Origin: an uncultured SAR86 cluster bacterium
Lineage (GTDB): Bacteria; Pseudomonadota; Gammaproteobacteria; Magnimaribacterales; D2472
Direction: 5' to 3'
Assembly: GCA_902591665.1 (NCBI GenBank)
Contig: CACJBO010000005.1
Coordinates: forward strand, 16,470 to 80,469
Length of the DNA stretch: 64,000 bases
This document shows, piece by piece, positions 26,615-36,420 of the stretch (positions are counted from its first letter, which is position 1; each line of letters starts with the position of its first letter). The notes beneath the pieces are model-generated. The model was not told the origin of the DNA, searched no databases, and saw only the letters and a list, made by a program, of their open reading frames with translations. The translations under genes and the position numbers were made by a program.

Positions 26615-28474
26615 ATGAAATTATCAAAAAAATTACTTTTAATATATTTTCTCTTTTTAGGTAGTGCAAACAATCTAATATCTGAAGAAACTTTTATTTT
26701 AAATTACGAAGATGTAGATATTAAAAAAGTTACCCAAGATATTGCTCAGTTTTCAAAAAAAACAATAATCTTAGATCCAAGGGTAAAAGGGAGAATTACT
26801 ATATACTCCAATGCTAGTTTAGATAGAAATCAAGTTTGGGATGTTTACTTGAGAACAATTCAAGTAAATGGATTTAGCGCAATTTCGGAGAGTGGATTTG
26901 TAAGGGTAGTGCCTGAAAATGAAGCCACAAGAGATGAAAACATATCTTCTATTTCTTCATCAGGCGACTATCAAACTTCTGTTATTCCTTTAAAGAATAG
27001 GTCTACGGAAGAAGTTTTACCAATGATCAAACCAATCACTGGAAGACAATCACATTTATCAAGCATTCCTTCAATTAATTCTATTTTAATTGTTGATAGA
27101 GCAAGTAATGTTGAGAGAATCAACAAACTAATATCTGATCTAGATAAGAACAATTCAGCTAAAATTTCGATAAAAAAATTAAAAAATCTATCATCAATAG
27201 AGGCTGTAAGAATATTGGAGAAGTTAAAAGCTCAAAACAATCCTACTATAAATAATTTTGTAGCAATTCCATTTAGCCCTTCAAATTCAATAATTATCTC
27301 CGCAAATGAATATGTGACTTCGAATATTAAACAAACATTAGATTCTTTAGATAGAGATGTAAAATCTGATGATTCTATTGATGTTGTGTATTTAAAATAT
27401 GCTAAATCTGCAGACATTGCAGCAATCCTTAATTCTGTTTCAAGTGGTTTTATACCTGATGCTGATGGGGCTAAAACCGTTATTACGCATCATGAAAAGA
27501 CTAATTCTCTTATTATTTCATCTACAGAAGCTAATTTAGCAACAATTAGAAATATTATTTCTCAACTTGATATTAGAAGAGCGCAAGTTTTGGTTGAAGC
27601 TATAATAGTTGAGTTATCAGAGACTGCCGCTAATTCTCTTGGAGTGGAGACTGTATTTAATGGTGCAGACGAAGATAGCGTTCCAATTGGTGTTACTCGT
27701 TTTGGAGGTTCTGGACCAGATCTTTTATCAATTGTTGGTTCAGCAGCTGATGATACTGATGTAACTTTATCAACATCAGCCTCAGCTTCACTATTAAACA
27801 CACAAGGATTGATTGCAGGTTTTGGTGATTTAACTCCTGGCAAAGATAATTTTGTAGGAATTATTAATGCAATAACTCAAGATTCAAATTCAAATATTCT
27901 TGCAACGCCTTCACTTATGGCGATGGATAATGAGCTTGCAACATCTATCATTGGTCAAGAAATTCCAATAACAACTGGAGAAAGCTTGGGTACTAATAAT
28001 GCTAATCCTTTTAGAACTACATCGAGACAAGAGGTGGGGATTAAGCTGGAAGTAACACCGCAAATTAATGAAGGAAGTTCTGTTGTTTTACAAATTAAAA
28101 TTGAAGTTTCAGGTGTTGCTGGTATTCCAATGAGTGGTATAGATATTATCACCAATAAAAGAGCTATAGAAACTACAGCTCTTGTTGATAATAATCAGAT
28201 TATTGTGCTTGGGGGTCTTGTTGATGAGGATAAGCAAGATAGTGTTTCAAAAATACCACTTCTTGGTTCAGTGCCAATTTTAGGTAAGCTGTTCCAATCA
28301 TCATCTTCAACTACTGTTAAGAAAAATTTAATGGTCTTTTTAAGACCAACAATAATAACTGACTCTGAATCAGCTACCTCTGCTTCAAACGACAAATATA
28401 ATTACATTAAAGCTAGACAAATATTAACTGGTGAATCTCAACAATTAATTGATTTAACCAATCCAGAAGATTAA
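26615..28474 (+). CDS. gspD: Type II secretion secretin GspD
   Basis: 619 residues with a signal peptide to about residue 23. N0 and N1-N3 ring domains are visible (YEDVDIKKVTQDIAQFSKKT near 30; three NSIL/SLIIS-type repeats such as INSILIVDR and TNSLIISS), then the secretin core with VPLLGSVPILGKLFQSS-type closing motif and VEAIIVELSE. It forms the outer-membrane channel of the type II system. No C-terminal S-domain for a pilotin is obvious. First bases follow the gspC stop without gap. Confidence 0.94.
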   Translation: MKLSKKLLLIYFLFLGSANNLISEETFILNYEDVDIKKVTQDIAQFSKKTIILDPRVKGRITIYSNASLDRNQVWDVYLRTIQVNGFSAISESGFVRVVPENEATRDENISSISSSGDYQTSVIPLKNRSTEEVLPMIKPITGRQSHLSSIPSINSILIVDRASNVERINKLISDLDKNNSAKISIKKLKNLSSIEAVRILEKLKAQNNPTINNFVAIPFSPSNSIIISANEYVTSNIKQTLDSLDRDVKSDDSIDVVYLKYAKSADIAAILNSVSSGFIPDADGAKTVITHHEKTNSLIISSTEANLATIRNIISQLDIRRAQVLVEAIIVELSETAANSLGVETVFNGADEDSVPIGVTRFGGSGPDLLSIVGSAADDTDVTLSTSASASLLNTQGLIAGFGDLTPGKDNFVGIINAITQDSNSNILATPSLMAMDNELATSIIGQEIPITTGESLGTNNANPFRTTSRQEVGIKLEVTPQINEGSSVVLQIKIEVSGVAGIPMSGIDIITNKRAIETTALVDNNQIIVLGGLVDEDKQDSVSKIPLLGSVPILGKLFQSSSSTTVKKNLMVFLRPTIITDSESATSASNDKYNYIKARQILTGESQQLIDLTNPED

Positions 28475-28480
28475 TGAACA

Positions 28481-29980
28481 ATGTCTAGTTCATCAATGGA
28501 TAAAGAGAAATTTAATATACTTCCTTATGATTTTGTAAAGGAAAATCAAATTATTGCGTCTCAAAAAACTCATGGATATGAAGTAGTTTCACCCAACAAA
28601 ATGACACCAACTCTGTATCATGAGTTATATAAATTTTTAAAAAAAGATTTTGTGTTTAATCAATGTAGTGCTGATCAATTTAATGAAATCCTAACTAATA
28701 CTTTTAGTATTGATAATACATCTAATGATATATATGAAGAACTGTCAGATGAGTTTGATTTGCAGTCTTTTGCTGGTTCTATTTCTGCAACCGAAGATCT
28801 TTTAAGTGGCGGTGATGATACTCCCATAATAAAATTGATTAATGGAGTTATAAGTCAGGCCATAAAGAATAGAGCTTCTGATATTCATTTTGAGCCATAT
28901 GAGAACAAAATTATAATTAGATTTAGAGTTGATGGACTGCTGCGAGAGGTTTTATCACAAGACAGTAAAATTTCTTCAGTACTTATTTCTAGAATCAAAA
29001 TAATATCTGGATTAGATATTTCTGAGAGAAGATTACCGCAAGATGGGAGAGTATCACTTTCTCTCGGAGATAAAAATGTTGATGTCAGAGTTTCAACATT
29101 ACCTTCTTCATATGGTGAAAGGGTTGTTTTACGATTATTAGATAAACAGTCTGCTCAAATAAATATTGATGACCTAGGATTACCAAAACAAATTTTATCT
29201 AATTATAAATCTTCATTAAAAAACTCTGAAGGAATTATATTATTTACAGGTCCAACTGGCTCAGGAAAAACTACAACTTTGTATGCAGGTTTAAGGTACC
29301 TAAGTGATTCTTCTCAAAATATTCTTACAGTAGAAGATCCAGTTGAATATACGTTAGAAGGTGTTGGCCAAACTCAAGTTAATTCAAAAACTGGATATAC
29401 ATTTGCGCAGGGCTTGAGAGCTATTCTTAGACAAGATCCTGATGTAGTCATGGTTGGGGAAATGAGAGACATTGAAACGGCACAAATAGGTATACAAGCT
29501 AGTTTAACAGGACACTTAGTTCTCTCAACAGTTCACACAAATAGTGCAATTGCTGCAATCACAAGGTTAAGAGATATGGGTATTGAATCTTTTCTTTTGG
29601 CATCTAGCCTAAGAACTATAATTTCTCAAAGGCTTGTTAGAAGGTTGTGCTTAAATTGTTCTTATGAAGAAGAAGTAACAAATGAAGTATCTAAGTTATT
29701 TAATCTTAAATCAAATCAAAAAATACGGAATTCAAAAGGATGTAATCAATGTTCACACACAGGCTACCAAGGAAGAATTGCAATTGCTGAATGTATTCAA
29801 GTAGATAAAGAATTAAAAGAGATGATACACAATATTTCTTCTGAAAATGAAATTGCTAATTACGTCTTCAAAGATAATCAGTCAATAGACCAAGCATCTC
29901 GAGATCTTTTAATAAATGGTATCACTTCAGCTGATGAGCTAATAAGAGTTGGGAATTTAAAAGAAGATGCCGACATATAG
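28481..29980 (+). CDS. gspE: Type II secretion ATPase GspE
   Basis: 499 residues. Motifs of GspE/PilB ATPases in order: Walker A TGPTGSGKTTTLY, the Asp box LTVEDPVEY, Walker B PDVVMVGEMRD, the His box LVLSTVHTN, and the tetracysteine zinc site formed by LCLNC and CNQC. The N1E region that binds GspL is at about 30-85. It powers pseudopilus assembly at the cytosolic face. It overlaps gspF by 14 bp. Confidence 0.95.
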   Translation: MSSSSMDKEKFNILPYDFVKENQIIASQKTHGYEVVSPNKMTPTLYHELYKFLKKDFVFNQCSADQFNEILTNTFSIDNTSNDIYEELSDEFDLQSFAGSISATEDLLSGGDDTPIIKLINGVISQAIKNRASDIHFEPYENKIIIRFRVDGLLREVLSQDSKISSVLISRIKIISGLDISERRLPQDGRVSLSLGDKNVDVRVSTLPSSYGERVVLRLLDKQSAQINIDDLGLPKQILSNYKSSLKNSEGIILFTGPTGSGKTTTLYAGLRYLSDSSQNILTVEDPVEYTLEGVGQTQVNSKTGYTFAQGLRAILRQDPDVVMVGEMRDIETAQIGIQASLTGHLVLSTVHTNSAIAAITRLRDMGIESFLLASSLRTIISQRLVRRLCLNCSYEEEVTNEVSKLFNLKSNQKIRNSKGCNQCSHTGYQGRIAIAECIQVDKELKEMIHNISSENEIANYVFKDNQSIDQASRDLLINGITSADELIRVGNLKEDADI

Positions 29981-31163
29981 TTATACAGCTATAAATAATA
30001 ACGGATCAAAGAAAAAGGGTATCCTCAGTGCAGCCTCTGAAAGAGAAGCAAGAAAATTCATAAAAGATCTTCAGCTAACACCAATTAGTGTATCTCTTAC
30101 AACAACCAAATCATCATTTAAATCTAAGATAAAAAACAAAGATATAGTTCTTATGACTAGGCAGCTAGCAACTCTTCTTGAAGCAAATACATCAATCATC
30201 GATGCTCTAAAAATAACTGCAGATCAGTTAAATAATAAAGATCTGATAAGTATTATTTTAAATTTACGAGAGGATGTTGTTCAGGGAAAAAGGTTAGGTC
30301 AGTCCATGAAAAAATACCCAGATATATTCAATAATACATATTCTTCTTTAGTTACAGCAGGAGACTCTTCTGGTAACTTAGACGTCATTTTCGATAAATT
30401 AGCAGATTATTTAGAGGAAAGTGCATCAATAAGGCAGAAGGTTGTTTCAGCACTTACCTATCCAATTATTTTAATAGGTTTTTCTATAGTTGTAATATTT
30501 GCTTTATTGACTTTTGTTTTACCTCAAGTAATTGATCAATTTGTGAAAGCTGGAGCAGAATTACCTCTAATAACAGAGTTGTTAATAGGACTTTCAAATA
30601 ATATTTTTTTAATAATCATATCTATACTATCGATTATCTTTGTAACTATTTTTGCTTACAGAAAATATACTTTAGATGTGAATAATCTTATTAATGCTCA
30701 CAAAAAATTTTTGAGCATACCTTTTATAGGAAACTTTATTTTAATATCTGAAATTGAAAGATTTTCAAGCACCATGGCGCTTACTATGGAATCTGGAACT
30801 AATTTAGACATTGCCATAGAAGAGTCTTCAAAGGTTTTTAATAATAAATATTTACAACACATTGTTATGAATGCAAAAAAAGATGTAGTTGAAGGTAAGG
30901 ATTTTATTCTTTCACTTAATAAATCTACAATTTTCCCAAATATATTCATGCAACTAATCTCTAGTGGCTATAAATCTGGAAATTTAGTAAAAATGTTCTA
31001 CAAAGCATCGAATTTCTTAAAAAATGAAATAGATTCAAAAAGGTCTGTATTTTTATCACTTCTTGAGCCGTTGGTTATAATTTTTATGGGAGGTTTTATA
31101 ATGTTGATTGTTCTAGCTATACTAATTCCAATAATGCAGATGAATACACTTTCATTAGGATAG
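29967..31163 (+). CDS. gspF: Type II secretion inner-membrane platform protein GspF
   Basis: 398 residues, three membrane segments, and two related T2SSF domains: LMTRQLATLLEAN in the first and FSSTMALTMESGTNLDIA in the second, each followed by helix bundles. The N-terminal block MPTYSYTAINNNGSKKKG is typical of the GspF/PilC family. It anchors the pseudopilus assembly platform with GspC, L and M. The start overlaps gspE by 14 bp. Confidence 0.95.
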   Translation: MPTYSYTAINNNGSKKKGILSAASEREARKFIKDLQLTPISVSLTTTKSSFKSKIKNKDIVLMTRQLATLLEANTSIIDALKITADQLNNKDLISIILNLREDVVQGKRLGQSMKKYPDIFNNTYSSLVTAGDSSGNLDVIFDKLADYLEESASIRQKVVSALTYPIILIGFSIVVIFALLTFVLPQVIDQFVKAGAELPLITELLIGLSNNIFLIIISILSIIFVTIFAYRKYTLDVNNLINAHKKFLSIPFIGNFILISEIERFSSTMALTMESGTNLDIAIEESSKVFNNKYLQHIVMNAKKDVVEGKDFILSLNKSTIFPNIFMQLISSGYKSGNLVKMFYKASNFLKNEIDSKRSVFLSLLEPLVIIFMGGFIMLIVLAILIPIMQMNTLSLG

Positions 31164-31166
31164 ATT

Positions 31167-31595
31167 ATGAAAAGATATAAAAAAGGATTTACGTTAATAG
31201 AGTTGATGGCTGTGTTAGTAATACTAGGGATTATAGGGACTATAGTTGTAGTTAATGTTGCTCCTGTTTTTCAAAGAGCCAATCTAGAAAAAATTAAAGC
31301 AGACTTGGCTCAAACAGAAAAAGCACTAGAAATGTATAAATTTAATGAACTTCAATATCCTACAACTTCTCAGGGCTTAGAGGCTCTTATTATTCCTAAT
31401 AGTGATCTTAACAATCCTTATTTATTCCCAGAAGATGGCTATATTTCAACGATACCTTTAGATCCCTGGGGTCGTGAGTATCTTTATGAATTCCCACCTA
31501 GGAAATCTAAAAAATTTGATTTATATACTCTAGGAGCTGATGGTATGGAGGGTGGAACTGGTGAGGATACAGACATCGGTAATTGGATGCAATAA
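31167..31595 (+). CDS. gspG: Major pseudopilin GspG
   Basis: 142 residues. The prepilin leader ends KKG before FTLIELMAVLVILGIIG with Glu at +5, and the globular part holds YPTTSQGLEAL and PLDPWGREY plus the ADGMEGGTGEDTDIGNW calcium-binding segment of GspG. It is the main subunit of the pseudopilus after processing by the prepilin peptidase. Start is 3 bp after gspF. Confidence 0.95.
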   Translation: MKRYKKGFTLIELMAVLVILGIIGTIVVVNVAPVFQRANLEKIKADLAQTEKALEMYKFNELQYPTTSQGLEALIIPNSDLNNPYLFPEDGYISTIPLDPWGREYLYEFPPRKSKKFDLYTLGADGMEGGTGEDTDIGNWMQ

Positions 31596-32079
31596 CATTA
31601 AAAAAGGCTTCACTTTAATTGAAATTCTTGTCGTTCTTGTTGTTATAAGTATTGCTTCCTCATTAATCTTTTTAAATTTTAGTTCGGTGGTTTCTATTTC
31701 AAAAAATCAATCGACTTTTAACAAGTCTTTTAATTATTTATCTGAGGAGAGCATTGTCACAGGTGATGTAATAGGCTGGCATGCTAATAATGATAATCAG
31801 TTCTCTTATTTTTTAGATAATGAAAATCAAATTCTTTCGAAGATTGAAAATCCATTCTCAAGAAATTGGCAAAATCTTAGAAATTATAAAAAAACTTTTA
31901 GATCATCAGATGGATCAGAAATTGATTTTGAATTATATGATAGTGACATACCATTACTCGTATTTTATCCATCTGGGGAAAGTTCAGGAGGGTTTATAAG
32001 CATTTATTTTGATGAGTATATTCAAAAAATTGAAATCAATTCTAATGGAAACATTACATCACAAATTATTAACTATTAA
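31540..32079 (+). CDS. gspH: Minor pseudopilin GspH
   Basis: The pseudopilin signature KKGFTLIEILVVLVVI is clear, followed by a short beta-rich globular part. The start is uncertain. ATG at 31540 (preceded by AGGAG, 3 bp away) would overlap gspG by 56 bp and give a 22-residue leader. A GTG at 31561 or a rare ATT immediately before the KKG (about 31598, just after the gspG stop) would give a short, more usual leader. Position between gspG and gspI supports the assignment. Confidence 0.85.
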   Translation: MVWRVELVRIQTSVIGCNNIKKGFTLIEILVVLVVISIASSLIFLNFSSVVSISKNQSTFNKSFNYLSEESIVTGDVIGWHANNDNQFSYFLDNENQILSKIENPFSRNWQNLRNYKKTFRSSDGSEIDFELYDSDIPLLVFYPSGESSGGFISIYFDEYIQKIEINSNGNITSQIINY

Positions 32080-32440
32080 AGATCAACAAGGTTTCAGCTT
32101 AATTGAGATTGTTGTGGCTTTAGTTATATTGAGTACATCAATACTTGTTTTATATAATTTAATTCTTTCTACAAATCTTTCTATATTTCATTTGGATGAT
32201 CATTATCATTCTAAGGAGGTAGCAAATAATCGAGTTGCTTTATTACATACAATTGAAAAGCCGTCATTAAGTGATACTCGCTCGGGTTTTATGAAAATGG
32301 GTGGTAAAGAGTGGCAATGGCAAGAAAGCTTTGAAGTAGGAGCTTCTAAAGAGCTTATAAAATATGAAATCTTAATTAGGGAAAAAGGAGCTAATCAATA
32401 TTCATATAAATCTGAAGGGTTTTTGGTTAATGAACAATAA
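32045..32440 (+). CDS. gspI: Minor pseudopilin GspI
   Basis: 131 residues from the ATG at 32045, which gives a 15-20-residue leader ending QQG before FSLIEIVVALVILSTS. An in-frame ATG 36 bp earlier is possible but lengthens the overlap with gspH. The length and gene order fit GspI, part of the GspI-J-K tip complex. It overlaps gspH by 35 bp and gspJ by 11 bp. Confidence 0.86.
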   Translation: METLHHKLLTIKDQQGFSLIEIVVALVILSTSILVLYNLILSTNLSIFHLDDHYHSKEVANNRVALLHTIEKPSLSDTRSGFMKMGGKEWQWQESFEVGASKELIKYEILIREKGANQYSYKSEGFLVNEQ

Positions 32441-33020
32441 AGGTTTTACAATTATAGAAGTATTGATATCGCTTGTTATTCTATCAATGATAGCAATCGT
32501 TTCATCTAATATTCTAAAATCATCATTAGAGACAGAGCAAGAGACTTCACTTCAGCTCAATTCAATTAAAGAGCTTAATTTAGCATCAACTATTATTAGA
32601 AGAGATCTTAGACAAATAGTGAATATTAATTCAAAAGATTTTTATGGTAATAATTTATATGGCAATTTTATCAGTCAAATTAATTCACAAAGCCTGATGT
32701 TTAATTCAAATATTAAATCTTTGTCTAATGAAGTGTCACCAATTAAAAGAATCCAATATGAATTAGATAATAACATCCTTATTAGAAAACAGTATTTTTC
32801 ATCTAATCCATATGATCAGGATGATTTCATTAAGATTGAATTAATAAAAAATATTGATAACTTGAGCTTTTCATTTTTTCATGAAAATTCATGGCATCAA
32901 TCATGGCCAGTTAGTTTAAACACATCAAACAAAATTCCAATCTTAGTTAAAATTGAATTTACGAAGAAAAATAAAGAATATACCTGGATTGTTGACCCAA
33001 ATATAACTCATGTATTATAG
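32430..33020 (+). CDS. gspJ: Minor pseudopilin GspJ
   Basis: 196 residues. A very short leader (MNNKG) precedes FTIIEVLISLVILSMIAI with Glu at +5; the globular domain has the IIRRDLRQI segment conserved in GspJ. It forms the pseudopilus tip with GspI and GspK. It overlaps both neighbours by about 11 bp. Confidence 0.88.
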   Translation: MNNKGFTIIEVLISLVILSMIAIVSSNILKSSLETEQETSLQLNSIKELNLASTIIRRDLRQIVNINSKDFYGNNLYGNFISQINSQSLMFNSNIKSLSNEVSPIKRIQYELDNNILIRKQYFSSNPYDQDDFIKIELIKNIDNLSFSFFHENSWHQSWPVSLNTSNKIPILVKIEFTKKNKEYTWIVDPNITHVL

Positions 33021-33975
33021 AAATAAAGGAGTTGTCTTAATATCGGTCTTGATGATAGTTTTATTACTTTCATCGGTAGCAGTCTTAATTGGAAATAATT
33101 ATTTCGTCTCATTTAAAAGAGCTCAATACCAAGAATTCCAGAATATATCTATAAATATATTTAGAAACATTGAATCTCTAGCCTTAAGAAAAATAGATAA
33201 TGAATTAAGATTTAATACCAAGGTTCATGCAAATAATAATGCATTATTCATAAATGATTTTATTTTTGAATTGAACCAAGGAGTGGTAACAGGAAAAATA
33301 TCCGACGCATCCAATTGTTTTAATATCAATGCTGTTGTTAAAAAAGTTAAAAATGATTTCAAGCCAAATGAAAAAAATATTGAGGTTTTTAAGAGATTGA
33401 TGACTTTTAACGACGTTGATCTTAATTTAGCAGATGAAGCCATAGATCAAATAATAGATTGGATTGATAAAGACTCAAATCCAAGAGCATATGGTCTTGA
33501 AGATTATTACTATTCAGGCCCTCTTAATAATCCAAAAGAATATACCGCCAGTAGGCTATTTTATTCTGTTGCAGAGTTAAAAAGCTTACCTGCAATTAAA
33601 ACTATAGGATGGGAATTTTTTAATAATAACTTTTGCGCTTTGCCTGATAATTCATTAGAAATTAATATCAATACATTAAAAATTAATGATAACCAGCTAC
33701 TTGCATCAATGTTTAAAAATATGTCGTATGAAGATGCACAATATATTTTAGATAATATTCCCGAAGAGGGTTTTGCAGATATTAATGATTTAAAAAAAGC
33801 TTTTCCATCTCATAATTTTGATAGTGAGAATAGGTATATAAACTTTTCTTCTTCTAATTTTTCGTTACTGACAACATTTACTTATGAAAGATTTTATTCA
33901 GAGTCTAAAAGTACAATATATTATGGTCCTAATAATAATAGCTATATTGTCTCAAGAATTTATAATGGCATTTAA
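33010..33975 (+). CDS. gspK: Minor pseudopilin GspK
   Basis: 321 residues, larger than the other pseudopilins as expected. The leader ends RNKG before VVLISVLMIVLLLSS; the Glu at +5 is missing, which is normal for GspK. Conserved features are the FNINAVV segment, DQIIDWIDKDSNPRA and a helix-hairpin-helix-like region near VAELKSLPAI. It caps the pseudopilus tip. It abuts gspL. Confidence 0.92.
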   Translation: MYYRNKGVVLISVLMIVLLLSSVAVLIGNNYFVSFKRAQYQEFQNISINIFRNIESLALRKIDNELRFNTKVHANNNALFINDFIFELNQGVVTGKISDASNCFNINAVVKKVKNDFKPNEKNIEVFKRLMTFNDVDLNLADEAIDQIIDWIDKDSNPRAYGLEDYYYSGPLNNPKEYTASRLFYSVAELKSLPAIKTIGWEFFNNNFCALPDNSLEININTLKINDNQLLASMFKNMSYEDAQYILDNIPEEGFADINDLKKAFPSHNFDSENRYINFSSSNFSLLTTFTYERFYSESKSTIYYGPNNNSYIVSRIYNGI

Positions 33976-35124
33976 ATGAATTTTTATATAGCACATATCC
34001 TTGATTCTAGTTTAGATAAGATTAATTTATATAATGTAACTGACAAAAATAGCTCTAAAAAGGTTCTTAATTCTATAAGTGATCTTGAAAAAATTAATGA
34101 TGCTGAATCACTTCTTGTTCTTCTGCCGTCAACTGAGGTGACTTCATATGAATTCAATAAAAATGAATCTTTATCAGAGCAGATCAATATTGCTAATTTC
34201 ATATCAGATGTAGATACAAACTTTATAGATTCTGTATCAGATAGTGAATATTTTTTAATTAATAATGCAGCTTATGTTGTAAACAAAAGCTTTTTAACTA
34301 ACTTAAATCAGCACCTAAGTAATTTAAGTTTTAAAGTTTGTGTGACCCCTGAGTATCTCATTAACTTAGACAACAGCTCAGATGCAATTACTGAAATAGA
34401 TAATAAGTTTATTTTCTCATATAAAAATAATACTGGTTTTACTGTTACAAAAGAAAATCTTGAGCAATATTTAGATATTGTTATCAATCACAATCCTAAT
34501 TTTGAAGCTAAAATATTTAGTTCTAATGAAGAACTAAAAAAAAGATTTAAATCTGTTAATGACAATTATGAGTTCAATTTTGCTGATGTAAATAAAGATG
34601 TAGTTAGTTCGTTGCCTAACTTTTTTAAAATTAATATGTCACTGGGTTTCATTATTAGTAAAATGAAATTTACAAAAGTGCAGCAAGCAGCTACTGCATT
34701 AACATTATTATTTCTAATTGCTAGCCCAAGTTATCTTATTCAGAAAAATATACAAAATACTAAATCTTATAATCAGGCCACATTTGAAATATTTACCTCT
34801 ATTAGCACTGATATAAATAGGGTTGTAGCTCCCAGGAATCAAATAGATCAAATTTTAAAAAATATCCCTTTAAACAATCAAGCCAATATTGAATTACCAA
34901 ATCTTGATTTATTTTTTCAATACGGAGAAAAATATATTTCTGATATATCAATTGATGTCACGAATTCATTAGCAAAAGTAAAAATTAGTTCAATGCCTTC
35001 ATTACAATTTAATATTTTAAAAACAAGTGTAGAAAAATTAAATATCTCAATTTTAGATAGCAATATAGAGATTCAAGATGGAAGTGTTAATGGAGTCTTA
35101 ACCTTGAGGTATCAAAATGTCTAA
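33976..35124 (+). CDS. gspL: Type II secretion protein GspL
   Basis: 382 residues. A cytoplasmic actin-like region (about 1-230) that would bind GspE, a membrane helix at about 239-256 (LTLLFLIASPSYLI), and a periplasmic ferredoxin-like domain with IQDGSVNGVLTLRY at the end. Sequence conservation is low; the call rests on size, topology and position between gspK and gspM. It overlaps gspM by 8 bp. Confidence 0.85.
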   Translation: MNFYIAHILDSSLDKINLYNVTDKNSSKKVLNSISDLEKINDAESLLVLLPSTEVTSYEFNKNESLSEQINIANFISDVDTNFIDSVSDSEYFLINNAAYVVNKSFLTNLNQHLSNLSFKVCVTPEYLINLDNSSDAITEIDNKFIFSYKNNTGFTVTKENLEQYLDIVINHNPNFEAKIFSSNEELKKRFKSVNDNYEFNFADVNKDVVSSLPNFFKINMSLGFIISKMKFTKVQQAATALTLLFLIASPSYLIQKNIQNTKSYNQATFEIFTSISTDINRVVAPRNQIDQILKNIPLNNQANIELPNLDLFFQYGEKYISDISIDVTNSLAKVKISSMPSLQFNILKTSVEKLNISILDSNIEIQDGSVNGVLTLRYQNV

Positions 35125-35563
35125 TTTTTTTCAAAATCTTCAAGAAAGAGAAAAAAAATTACTCTTTTTATCTTTATTTCTTTTAATTTTGCTTTCCCTT
35201 TTTTTTGTTATTAAAAATATGCATGAAAACTATTCAAGATCTTCATTGAATTTAATAAAAGCAAAGTCTGATTACGAATATGTTTTTAATAAAGTTGATA
35301 ATTTTCAAAAGTCGATAAATAGAAAAAACCTAAATAGAGATTCAATAAATACTATTATTATCAACAATAATCTTAAAAATTCTATTACTGATATAGAATA
35401 CAAGATTACTGACACTTCAATTCTCATAAATTTTTCATCATCGAATATCAACGATGCAGCTTCTATGACTGAAAAAATTATTAATAATCATTTTAATCAA
35501 GTAAGTAGTATTAAGTATCAAAATCTTAATTCAAAAGTAAAAACCGAATTAAAGTTTAATTAA
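35117..35563 (+). CDS. gspM: Type II secretion protein GspM
   Basis: 148 residues. A short cytoplasmic N-terminus (NLQEREKKLL), one membrane helix at about 15-34, and a periplasmic domain. This is the size and topology of GspM, which stabilises GspL. No gspN or gspS follows; the gene ends against the convergent ppx-like gene, the two stops sharing TTAA. Confidence 0.85.
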   Translation: MSNFFQNLQEREKKLLFLSLFLLILLSLFFVIKNMHENYSRSSLNLIKAKSDYEYVFNKVDNFQKSINRKNLNRDSINTIIINNNLKNSITDIEYKITDTSILINFSSSNINDAASMTEKIINNHFNQVSSIKYQNLNSKVKTELKFN

Positions 35564-36420
35564 CTCCTAGAGATTGTTATTTTTTTTGAATACAACTCAT
35601 GAAAAGTTTTTACTGCGATTGAATCAGAAACTCCCCATTTTGTTGATTTGATGTTTTTAATCTTTAACAGGTTTGATATTTCGGAATAAATTTGTAAGGC
35701 ATGGTCAATAACATCAGCTCTATCTGAAGCTAAAGAGTATTTTTTAATTTTTTCTTTATTACTTAACTTTACTAGCAATTTCGCATTACTAAGGAAATCA
35801 GAGGTTTGCATTTTATTTTTATTATAGATTTTTAAAAATGATCTTATGCTACCGCCCAAACCTACAAGCGTATCAACCTCTGATTGTTTATTTAACCAAG
35901 TCTTAAGTCTTTTCCATTCAGATGAATTATTTTGTCCTAACATTCCTCTAACAGCACCAAGTTGAAATGATTGAATAATATGTTGACCATCTCTATAAAT
36001 ATAGATTTCAGTGCTGCCTCCACCAACATCAACAAAAGCATTTATATTTTTTGATTGTGCCTTAGGATGGAACCTTATTAATTTAGCTTCCTCTAATCCA
36101 GATATTATTCTTATGGGATGTTCGATTTCATTTTCTACATATCTTCTAGCTTCCTCTGAGTTTTGAGTATCTCTAAAGGCGCTTGTAGCAACTATTTCAT
36201 ACATTTTTATATCATTTTTTATAAAATTAATTTGATACTCTTTTAGAGTTTTAATCAGTTCATTTAATTTTCTCTTACTGAGCACACCTGTTTTAAAAAC
36301 ATCCGCACCTAATCTAATTGGTGACCTAATGCCTTCGATAAATTCGATAGATGCTGGTGTAGTTCTAAAGATTTTAGATTTTATAGCGTTTGTGCCTATA
36401 TCTATTGAAGCAATTTTCAT
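35560..36420 (-). CDS. Ppx/GppA-family phosphatase (exopolyphosphatase or pppGpp phosphatase)
   Basis: 286 residues covering the two actin-like subdomains only: ASIDIGTNAIKSKIF, ATSAFRDTQNSEE, ISGLEEAKLI and FVDVGGGSTEIYIY are the Ppx/GppA signatures. The C-terminal HD-like domain of E. coli Ppx and GppA (about 500 residues) is absent. It may hydrolyse polyphosphate ends or the gamma/5' phosphate of pppGpp. Its start overlaps the ppk2 stop by 1 bp (TAATG), so polyphosphate turnover is the likelier role; the choice is inferred from context. Confidence 0.85.
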   Translation of the reverse strand: MKIASIDIGTNAIKSKIFRTTPASIEFIEGIRSPIRLGADVFKTGVLSKRKLNELIKTLKEYQINFIKNDIKMYEIVATSAFRDTQNSEEARRYVENEIEHPIRIISGLEEAKLIRFHPKAQSKNINAFVDVGGGSTEIYIYRDGQHIIQSFQLGAVRGMLGQNNSSEWKRLKTWLNKQSEVDTLVGLGGSIRSFLKIYNKNKMQTSDFLSNAKLLVKLSNKEKIKKYSLASDRADVIDHALQIYSEISNLLKIKNIKSTKWGVSDSIAVKTFHELYSKKITISRS

